A DNA stretch of 64,000 nt from Limnoperna fortunei (Eukaryota > Mollusca > Bivalvia > Mytilida > Modiolidae). The stretch is taken from positions 20,027,563 through 20,091,562 of the forward strand of contig OX104113.1 in assembly GCA_944474755.1 (NCBI GenBank), read 5' to 3'. Below the pieces are notes generated by a model, which did no database searches, was not told the DNA's origin, and worked only from the letters and a program-made list of their open reading frames with translations. Positions within the stretch are counted from its first letter, which is position 1; each line of letters starts with the position of its first letter. This document shows, piece by piece, positions 42,001-54,000 of the stretch. The position numbers and the translations under genes were made by a program.

Positions 42001-45000
42001 GCTTTTTATGACAGTTGATTGCACAAGTGAACACCTTTCACTATTATGTAATTAACCTTGCATGACATTTCTGTTACAAAATAAATCGATGACAGGGATA
42101 TTGCTTCAATAAAAAAGTATCAAAGGCTATTTCATATTCATTATTAATATAAATTCATTAAAACAGCAATATTCCTGTCATCCATTGATGACAGGTATAT
42201 TGCTTCAATAAAAAAGTGTGAAAGGCTATTTCATATTCATTATTAATAAAAATTCATTATAAAAGCAAATTCAGTTTAAAGTCAATGCTGGCAGGAAACT
42301 AACATGGTCGTTGTAAAGAGGATTGACTGTATAAACTAATTCAATCTTCTAATGGCATGTATGAGTTACTCCGGCATACAAATGTAAGTCTATTTAATTA
42401 AAATTTTCTCATATTATTATGTGTATAGAGCATGTAGTTTGAGAACTTACAAACATTTCAAGAGAAGTAACTCCTGTGTATTTTAGTTTAACTCATGAAA
42501 ATGTAAATATTTTAACTTCTGACTTACCTTTGAACTATATCCAGTGGTATGTATAACATTATTACAATTTTTGCATTTAATTATTTCATACAATGTAAAG
42601 AAAGATTAAGTTATATAGGATCTTACATTGGTAAAAGTGGATTTTTTTATTTCTCCAATCAAGATAGTCAAATTATGGTATTTCAAGTCCGAGCCTTGGT
42701 GAGGACTTGAAATTCCATAATTTAAGAATCATGATTAGAGAAATTAGACATTAGTATGGAATGGAAGGTCATTATTTCTGTTATGACATCAGTATTTTAA
42801 ACCAATCAACAGATGAGAACCACATTTTCACTAGTGACAAGAACCATTTTTTCCACACCAGTCAAGTGGTTTGAATATAGTGTAAAAATTACAGCAAATA
42901 CCTTCTCTCTTAAAATATCAATTTCATCTCTAAGCAGTCTGGCAGCTCTGGCATCCTGAATCAATGCATTATTCTATAAAAGAACCAAACAAAAAATTCT
43001 TGAATAAAATTATGTATAATTTTACAAAATAATTTAAAAATCAACTACATTTCTCGAAGAATTTTACTTCAACTGCATGTATGCTCAGTATGTACCATTC
43101 ACTAAGTCACAATATCTGTTTGTGTTGTGTAAAAAATAACATCAAAACTTGTCATTTAAAATCTGAGAAAGGTTCGATATAGCTACAACAATTTGTGTTT
43201 AACTATAATGTAATCTTGACAATATGTTTGACACAGGAAATAAAAATCTAACAATACTGAATAAATCCCCAAATAAATTTACAGTCATGTACCTATACAT
43301 GTATATCCACATGGAAATTATGTAAATACAATAGTAGTTAACAATGTGGGGGGGGGGGAGGGTTCAACAGTATAGAAAGTATTGGGCAGTACTGGTCAAT
43401 TATTCCTATTGTTTCTTTCAGCAGTCAACACCTACCAAACAATGAAGTGTATAACAATATCAACAAATGTTTTAATTAAGAAATAAAGTCCAGCAGTTTG
43501 AAAACTAGAGGCTACCAAGAGCCTGTATGGCTCACCTGAACCTGAAACCAAACAACCCTTTTTTATCCAGCTTATCTGTGCTATAAGGCATTGCCCAACA
43601 CTTCTGCAAAAGTCATTAATTTTGACCTTTTAAGGGAAATAATTCCTATAAGGAGGAGCTATCGATGTTTAGAGGGAGAAGGGAGGTTCACTTCAAATTT
43701 GCTGTACCTGTTATACTTTTTTAACTATCAGTCGAAAACTCTCTTGACTCTCCCCCCCCCCCCATTTTCTATTTTATTGTTTGTTTTGTTTGTTTGAATG
43801 GTGTTTTAACGCCACTTTCAGCAATTTTTCAGCTATTTCATGGCGTCCAGTTTTTATTGGGGGAGGAAGCCGAAGTACCCGGAGAGAACCCCCGACCTGC
43901 GGTAGGAAAACTGGCAATCCTTGTCAATTAAGATTGGAGTAGAGTACACCCTGCCTGCAGTGAGAATCGAACCCGCAATCTCAGCGTTGACAGACCACGT
44001 GATCAATAGTAGACGAACTACCTTGACCACTCGGCCACCGAGGCCCCTTTTCTATTTTAAGCCAACATAGCTATGTAGGTAGTCAGGTGTCATGATTTGC
44101 ACAATTTTGGTAGAGGACGTCCTAAAGATGATGTGTGCAATGTTTCAAAGCAGTCCTTTAATGGGTTAAAGAGGAGAAGATTTTTTAAAATCAAGTAAAA
44201 TTGATTAAAAAAATGTTCAAGGAGAATAATTCCTAAACAGTTCATCAGACAATCTTGACCCTAAGTCATTTTTGTAGCCCTCATAGAGCAGAACAATTAA
44301 ACAATGCTAACCTTTTTCTCTAGTTCTAATAATTTTCAAGATTTTGAGGCAAAAATGTCAAAAATAATCAATTTTGACAATTAAAGGGCAATAACTCCTA
44401 TAAGGAGTCATCATACAACTTCAACCAACTGGAGTGCTTCGTAGAGCTTTTGATGCAGATGAAGGCATGTCTCTTCGGTTTTCCTGTATCTGTTACACTT
44501 CTTTAAATATAAGCCAAAAACTGTATTTTACCCCCCCCCCCCTCCTTTTTGTATTTAGCCATGGCGGCCACATTGGTTAATCTGTGGCCATGGTTGGTGC
44601 AAACTTGGTTGAGGACATTTGACAGATGATGTGTACAAAGTTTCAAAGCAGTACTTTCAGTGGTCTCCGAGGAGAAGATTTTAAAATATCAATTAAAACC
44701 GATTAAAATAAAACAGTTCAAGGGGAATAACTCTTAAACCGGTTAATCAGACAATCTTGACTCTAAGGCCAATTTTGTTGCCCTCATAGAGCAGAACAAT
44801 TAAGCAATGCTTACTTTTTCTCTAGTTCTAATAATTTTCAAGATTTTGAGACAAAAATGGCAAAAATCATCAATTTCCACAATTAAAGGGCAATAACTCC
44901 TACAAGGAGACGTCATACAACTTTGACCCAATGGAGTGTTTTGAAGAGCTTTTGAGGCTGAAGAAGGTAAGTCTCTTTGGTTTTCCTGTATCTGTTATAC

Positions 45001-48000
45001 TTTTTGAACTATAAGCCAAAAACTGTATTTTGACCCCCTGTTCTATTTTTAGCCATGGTGGCCATGTTGGTTGGTCCGAGGTCATGATTTGTGGAAACTT
45101 GGCAGAGGACATTTTACTGATGGTGTGTGCAAAGTTTCAAAGCAATCCCTTCGGGTCAGGTGAGCTAAAAAATTAACAAAACAAGTATTCATGGGTGAAA
45201 GTTGAATGTGGTGAAAATCCTGAAAATTTTGGCATGGGGTTTTTGGGGCCACCTAGGCTCCCAAATGGGCCCAGGGCAAAGTCCTGGTGGGGGTCCAGGG
45301 GGCGAAGCCCCGTTAAAAAATATGGTATTTGAGGATTTTGGAGTACTTCAGGATCACCAGCGTTTTTTTTATATCTTTATAAGCTCCAGAACCATCGTTT
45401 TCATTAAGAAACCTCATGCCGGCATGTCGTAATAAGATTGAATTACCTCCCTTTGACAATGTCGTAAATTTTACAAAACGAATTTATAACTACAACCCAC
45501 GATTGCGATCGCGTCTTTTGAGAAAAAATATTAATCCACGACTAAATCAGTCATTGAAATCGATATTTCCGATAGATTTATCAATTTTATTTTTCTATTT
45601 CACAAGACCAATTTTTAGACCTCACCCCTGTTAAAAATTTCTCAACGGAATTGCATGAATCACAAAAACGGCCCAAGAGCAACCCAAAAAACTGGAAATC
45701 CGGAAAAATCCGGAAAACTTTCACCCATGAGTATTACTGTAATCACATAATGCTCTTGACGAAACGCCCAATTTTATACAAAATGGTAACAGATGGCTGA
45801 CAATTGACAGTCTGTAAAAAGGTAGTAGAAGTCGGAGAGTTCTGAAAATTAATTTTAACATATGGCATGTTCATGCAAAGCTAATGCTCACTAGTGATAC
45901 CCCCGCTTTCCCCAAAATTTTGCAAGTATTTCAACTATGTGTAAAAATCTAAGTATTTGTTAAACAGGAAGTAGATTACTAAGGAGAACAAAATTGCTTT
46001 ACACCATATGGGACAATAGGATCAAGAAATATGCAAATTATCAGGCTTCTGCATACTCTAGTTGCTTAGGAAACTGCGATGGAAATTGTGCATTTATGTG
46101 AACTATGTGTAAAAATCTAAGTATTTGGTAAACAGGAAGTAGATGACCAAGGAGCATAAAATCCCTTTCCACCATATGGGACTATAGGAAAAAACAATAT
46201 GCAAAATATCAGGATTCAACATCCTCTAGTTGATTTGAAAACTGTGAGGGAAATTTCTGTTACAGACAGATGGAAGGTAAAATAACCTATATCCATTATG
46301 GGAAGCAACAATGCACAAAAATCACTTTTCAGGTATAAACATTTTAAACTTTTTGTGTGTATCTTAAGAATTTCACAGCACAATAAATCACTTGTCAATC
46401 ATTTACTCTCCATCTGATTATAGTGACCTACAGTTAAACTCATTGGAGCAAACAAAATGTACATAGGCAGTCTACCAGAATACAGTAATAATGTCTTGAA
46501 AAATACTTTTTCAGGTGGAATAATGAATTATTTGTATATCTAAAGTACCAAGATTAGGTTGAATGTATCATTTAATGATGACTCAAACTTCACAAATATT
46601 ACACACTTGCTTATCATGCTTACATCTGAATCCATACATTAAATGCTTCAGTAAACATTTCTCTTGTCTCAAAATACACAATCCGATGTTTAGTTATTTA
46701 GGTGAACTTAAACAATGTTACATTGTAGTCAGTTCAAGTTGAAGTTATATTGATTTTTACATGTTTTATGAATGTGATACATTTACCATAGAAAGGCTTG
46801 TATTGTCCACTGTCTTTTTCTTTTAATCTTGAAAGTAAGGGTGCAGATTATATGTAAATAACCTGTTGATTATTGTCACTGGCAGTCACCATTTTGTTGT
46901 TGTGCTATATGCGGTATTTTCATATTAATTAACACTAGCTAGTGCTATAGTAACCTAAAGTTGTTTAAGATGGATTTTTAATTGCAATCTTTGAGGGATT
47001 AAATTAAACCTGTAATCTTTTTTGTTTTATTTGCTTTTGTTGATTAATGAAAGCTGACAAAATTATTTTGGTTTTCGAAATTTATGAGTATTCATTTTTC
47101 CAACGATTAAAATAGACTATAAAACAATGTACTATTTACCATTTTTTTAATTACAAACACAATAAATAAATAAACCTTTACAAATACATGACATTTTCAG
47201 AGAATAAACTACATACTCTAGTTAAAACTGTTAAAAAAAGCACAGCCAAATTGGACTCTGATGATATGCTAATCTCAGATATTTTGTGAAAATTTGAACT
47301 TAGATAGTAAATGCTGACTATACGCTGTTTTAATAATAAATTTAAAATATCATGTTGAAACACATGATGGTTTTAAGTTCTTTTTATTTAACCTATTTTG
47401 GAATTTGTATTATGTTGTTTTTTAAGTTTTCTAGTGTACTATGAGTGATGTTGTTTAATGTATTATGCATTTTAATACGTGTAAAATATGTTGACACATT
47501 TTGTTTTTACCTCGCTCCTAAGTTTGCTGACTGTCCCCTTATGGTCATCTAGCTCCACCTGAATATCTGAGATTATCTCCTGTTTGTCCTCCCTTAAATA
47601 GAAGCAAGAATATTATAACAAGTCTGAACACTGCCCAAAAGTTCACAAGTAAACCTCTTCTGAAATTGATACAATATTTTAATATTCATGAAATTTTTTT
47701 GTAGGAATAAATGTCATTATTTCACTATCACTTTATATGCATTAAAAAATTAACCCCATGCATTCAGTTCTTATAATATAAATAAGATAGGTGTCTAAGT
47801 TGTAAATAGTACTCCGATATGAAAAGTTTTGATAAGCAAATCATAAAAATAACATTGGTACACGGTTTACTCATAGTAGCTCATAGATTTCACATATTGT
47901 TACTTGATAATAATAATTTTATAGTTTTAGTTCAGCAAACTTAATCCCTTTTTAATTCTTTTAAACAAAATTTGCAACAAGTTGTAATTCACTGGTAGAC

Positions 48001-51000
48001 GTTTATCATGCAGCATTTTAATCCCTTTTTTAATTCTTTTTAACAGAATTTGCAACAATTTGGAATTCACTGCGGGATGTTCACCATCCAGCAAAAAATG
48101 CTTTGTGCAAAAGACTGGGCATATCTTAAATATATATGATAGGTTCCATTACAAAAAACTTTTATAACCACTACTGACTAAAAGAGTTTCATTATGTCAC
48201 TGCACACATACTGAGGTGTGAGAAATATAGGTTTTGGAACAGGTTTAAACATACAAGTTTGATTCTTTTTTAGTTGTATGAACAAATAAATGTTTTAGCA
48301 ATTAATCTATTGTTTTTTACAACTACTAACAATTCCTGTCTTAGCTTTCGTATCTTGGCTTTACAATCAGCTAGCTCTACCACCATATGGTGTTTCTCTG
48401 GACTGGTCGGTGGACTCAGTGGTAGAGCTGTATTACCCTGCATCTGAGCTTGGTAGAAATCTCGTTCCTGAGCCAACTCTGCCAAAATCTGCAATGAAGA
48501 ATGTATCCATATATGTACTAGGTTAGAGGAAACAATTTATAAAGGTCGTCAGAATTTTTTTTAAATGTTTAAAGTCTGAAATGTAATTCGAAAAAAGTGT
48601 CCGTCTCGAAAACTGTACAAGAAATTGATTAAGCTAAATGTAGTATAATAAGAAAAGTTTGTTTTAATGGGCAAATTTTCTTTTGCTGTTCCATAAAATC
48701 AGGTGCACAACTTCAATTTGTGTGAATATCTTTCTGTAAAGTTAGAAAACTGTAGCAAGAGTTGTTACACAAAATAGGTACTTTCCCATGTCCAACTTCA
48801 CTATACCATAGCCAAACTATACAAGTCAACAGTCAGAAATGGAATTGTTTTTGAATCACTTTCTGCCTTGTATTATTTGAGTTGACAGTTGGAAATCTAT
48901 TGATGGTAATCTACTTTAGTAATTGGAAGATTAAGGAAAAATGTCTGAACTGCAACAGAACATTGTTTAACTACAATGACATTTCTCAAATTATCTCAGA
49001 TTACTTGTATTTTGTTGTATATTGGTAAATATTTAGTTTTATAGTCAGTCTCTTCAAAGCAAATTAAAATCCTTGGTATTATTATGTACTGCCTAAAATT
49101 CAACTCATTACCTCAAAATAATCATCCCTTTCTTTAATAAGCCTTGTTACATGGTTGAACATTTTTTCTGTGTATGTTTCTAATTGTTCTGTAGGTTCCA
49201 TATGCATAATGAATTCTGAGTCATCTGTTACCTTAAATATAGGATAGCTTTATTTACATTATGTTTGAAAATTATTGTTCACATGAACAAATATCCAAGA
49301 TTCTATTATTTTTATCCTTCAGATTAACCATCTGGCAGGAATATATAATGTTAGGTCACTGATATATAATTAGTTTAGTTTATTTGTTGTTCATGATATA
49401 TATCAGGTATATGTATACAATTCCAACAATGAGCTTCTCTGTGCAGAGATATACATGTTTTACATGTGGCATGAAGTTAGTTGTTTTACATGTAGTTTAA
49501 TAGTATTAAATATCCCCAAAATTATTCTGTTGCAAGTTTTGTTATTTTCGAATAAAAAAAGTAAAAATAGACCATATGCTTTCATGTAAACATTTGTTGG
49601 TACATGTATGAACAATTGTCAACACTGTCCAGTGTTGTCTTACAAAGGTAGATATCTTGAAGGAAATATAAGATGGGTAACATCAGATTGAATGCAGCAA
49701 TTGCATGTTAATGTATTTAATACAAACAAAAGTCGTGAAAAGACATTTAAATGCTTGTTTACTACAAGGTTCGTATTAATGCATTTGTTTACATTTTGAA
49801 ATTTACAGGTATGTAGTTATTACTTTTGAAATCAAAAGCTCTAAAGTTGGCAAATTATTCAACATAAATAACCTTAATCAAAATCTTTATTGATTCGTGC
49901 CAATTTTATAATTGTAGACACATTGGAGGATGTTGCAAATTGTTAATCAATGTTGCATTTTCAATGCACTTGGCATTTTATCGGGAATTAAAATCTGCTT
50001 TTTCTGTGAAACACGCTAAATTTATGTATATTTTGGCATATTAATTTATCCACAGCAGCCAAGTTAAACAAAATGAGGGATTTCCAAAGAATTCAATTAT
50101 CTTGGTCTAGTATTATAGCATGCTGGCATTCCAGAAATAGTTCTACCAGAAAAATCAATATGACATTGTAATGAAATTGACAGTGAAATGATATACTGAA
50201 AGGCATATTTTAATTGATTACCTATTAACATATTTATCAAAACTTAATTACTGATAGGTATCACACAATTGCCTCAAGCAGGTAACTCCCTTCAGCTGTG
50301 AACTAGCAACGACCCATACCATATACAACAAACTATGGTTCATTATTTAATTATGTAAATTACAGAGTATTTTAGACCTAGTTTAAAGCTAGTTAAAGGT
50401 TCAATAGTGCATGTTAAAGAAATGTCAAAGTATTTTGTCTCAATACAAATTTATGTTTTGTTTGTTTGTTTAATGGTGTTTCAATGCCACTTTGAGCAAT
50501 TTTTCAGCTATATCATGGCGTCCAGTTTTTATTGGGGGAGGAAGTCGGAGTGCCCGGAGAAAACCCCCGGCCTGCGGTAGGAAAACTGGCAATCCTTGTC
50601 AATTAAGATTGGAGTTGAGTACACCCTGCCTGCAGTGAGAATCGAACCCGCAATCTCCGTGTTGACAGACCACATGATCAATAGTAGATGAACTACCTTG
50701 ACCACTCGGCCACCGAGGCCCCCAATACAAATTTAAATTAGAAAATTATTTTTTCAAAATGGCAAGTTGCTCCATGTAATCTGGATTCTTACATATTTTT
50801 TAATGTCTTACTTCCCTGCCAGACAGATCTTTACGTCTTTGATGTTATTATTTTATTTCAATTAAAATGTTAGGTCTTTATGTTCTTTGAATAATTTAGA
50901 CTGCATCCACTACATTAACCTCGTTAAGACAATCAGTTGTAAAATTACATGTAATAACCCATTTCTTATTTATAATTAAATATAGGCAGAGGTATTTAAA

Positions 51001-54000
51001 CTGTACTCAAGTACTACCCTGTCCAAAGACAGATTGCCTGAATAATGTATGTCAGTTTCAAACTCTATGGAAATTTCCTTATATTTAGTTGTCCATTTGT
51101 TTTTACATTGAAACGAGACTTTATCTGCTTTGTGTTTTGTCTGTTTTTTTCTCCTATCTTTTTTGGAAAGGGGGTAGGGCAGGGTGGGTAAAGACATAAT
51201 GCAGGTTTGGTGTGTTATCAAATGGGTAGCTTAATTATATTCTAGATCAACTTTATTTTTATCTAAAATTTCAAGATATAATAAAAAATAAAAATGATCA
51301 TTAATTAATGATGTCTTTTACCCCATTTCTATTTCTATTTCACTGTTACAAAGGAAACCTTATCTTTATTACTGTATAAATAATTGACCACAAAGAAACA
51401 CAAAACTTTGTTATTTCAATTATCCTAGAAATTGCTACAAGGGAGAAGTTTATCAATGATCCATCAAAATTAAATGAAGTGTCTAAAAACTCTTTCCTTT
51501 GAACTCAGATTGTAGTCCAATAATTACAGATCTGATTTGTTATTTATATAGTACTATCGATTAGGATCAATTCCTGCAGGTAATAGATTACAGGTAAATA
51601 ATAGGGGTGTACTAATAGGTGGATAGTGTGATAGACATCTATATCTGTACTGATCTGACAGCAATCTAATCACAAACTCAATTATTGGTGATTAGCCAAA
51701 TTCTGATTACATTCAAACATTGGGCTAAGCCATTACAATACTGATGCACTTAATCATCTCTGCCCAAATGGACATCAGAAGGTTCACAAATAATGGTCTT
51801 TATGAAAGGGTGTGAATTTCAATTAGAATGACATTAAATGACTGCTGACAATTTTATAGCATATGATTATCAGAACAATTGTTAAGTGTATTTAAGATGG
51901 TAAAATCATTGACTTTTAACTACATGTATATTCCTTTGATCCTTGCTCAATGCTTCATTCCTCAATAATATAAAATTAAGAATCAAACAATGGCAAATTC
52001 ATAGCATTGATGTAGATGAATGGTCATTCTTCAATTATTAGCCTAGCAGAGCTTTGTAAAAAATAGTGGAGGTTTTAATATGGTGTCAAATCACCAATAC
52101 ATGAAAGTATAAGTTATATATATTATAGAATGTGTGACCATCTTGAGGATAACTCTTTCAGTACTTAATTGATTTAACAATCTTTCCTTAAACTTGCCTA
52201 TGTCAGTATTTATTTTATATCAGACATTTATTTAATGATTAGCCAGGGTTTGCAGCCATCCATAAGCTGATTACTGCCTCTCCAGCTGCCAATCTTAAGC
52301 TGTTTAATTCATACTCAGAAACTTATTAGCTTAATAATGCCTACTTAGTGTTCTATTGTCTTGTTATCGCTATCAACATCAGAGTAATAAATTGACATAT
52401 AGAATCAGGCTATTATATTGCAACCACATATAGTAATAATAAATGTAAACAGAAAGTTACAAAATTCTTTAATTGTTTAAATTATTGTGAAATAAAGTGA
52501 CAAAAGCTTGTATTGAATGTTAAAAAAAATCAGAATTTTATTCAGTTACAGCCCAACTATATGTTAAGTTGTGCTCCACTTCATTGTAACATGCTGGTAG
52601 GCATTAACTTTAAACAAAAATATGCCACTGCATTTTGAGCTTTTCTATATCATACATAACAAGGTAGGTGTCTCTCAGAACCACCCCTTAGATGTATACA
52701 CCAGATTGCAAATTATATTTTTAATGATCTCTACATGAGTTCTATTAGTACAGATGGTTATACATAATAATATATCTACCCAAGACAAGTGTCTATCAGA
52801 ACCGCCTTATATACCTAAACACCAGATTGCAGATTATATTTTAAATGATCTCTACATAGTACATGACTTCTATTAGTACAGAATGTTATACCTAATTAGT
52901 GTATCTACCCAAGACAAGTGTCTCCCAGAACCCCCCTTACCTGACTTCTATTAGTACAGATGGGTATACATAAGTTATCTACCCAAGGCCACAAGTGTCT
53001 CTCAGAACCACCTTTTATATCTATACTATATTGTTAATGATCTCCGCATGACTTCTATTAGTACAGATGGTTATACCTCTTTGATGAGTTCCACAATGTC
53101 ATGTTGGACCTGAACCTCAAGACTTTTAATGTTTTCAATAATAGTCTCTTTCTTGTCACATTGTACAGCACAACCCAGAATCAGTAACAAGACCTTCTTT
53201 AATTCTGTAAGGCTGGTCTCTGTAAAGTAGACACATATTATTAGTAAATGGAACTTGTATAATACACATTTTTTGTTCCTTTATACACCTTTTAGTAATA
53301 CACCATTTTGTGGTTTTAAGTTGTACTGTTAATCAATGATCCATGAAATTTAAAAGAAAATTAAAAGAAAACTTAACAATACAACTTTGATGAGGAGGCA
53401 CTGACATCAATTTTCTTTCTATTTTTTTTTCTGAAAATCATTCATCCAAACATTACCACTACTGCTATTTATTACTTTTAAATCAATTTTTAACAATTAA
53501 TAAATTTATTACTTTGGGAGTTATGTTTCACCTCATTTAAGAGAAAATGCTTCTTATATATAAATATATTATATAAATTATTTATTTAAATACCCTTTAG
53601 TCCAAACCTTGCACATGTGAACTGGTGAAAATTCTTTTATGAATGCATTGTGATTAAGGAACTATAGCCCACAATTCTTGTATTGTACTTGAACAAAAAC
53701 TGCAGCCATTGCTAAATTAGCATAATTTTCTTTTTCTCACAAAAGTTCAGAGCAGATAAATAGACAGATCCTAACAAAAATGATTATTATTCTCAAAAAG
53801 ATTAAACAACAAAAGGGTGAGCAATATTTCATGAACTTTACAATGCAGTCCATTCAACATTTAAAGAAAATATTTCAGTACAAAACCAGTGTGATTTTTT
53901 TATCAGAGAATCACTGATAAGCCCATGTGTTATGTTAAAATGTTCAGATTATCCCAACAATGAAGTCTGTATATTAGGATGTTATAAATCAGAATTTAAA

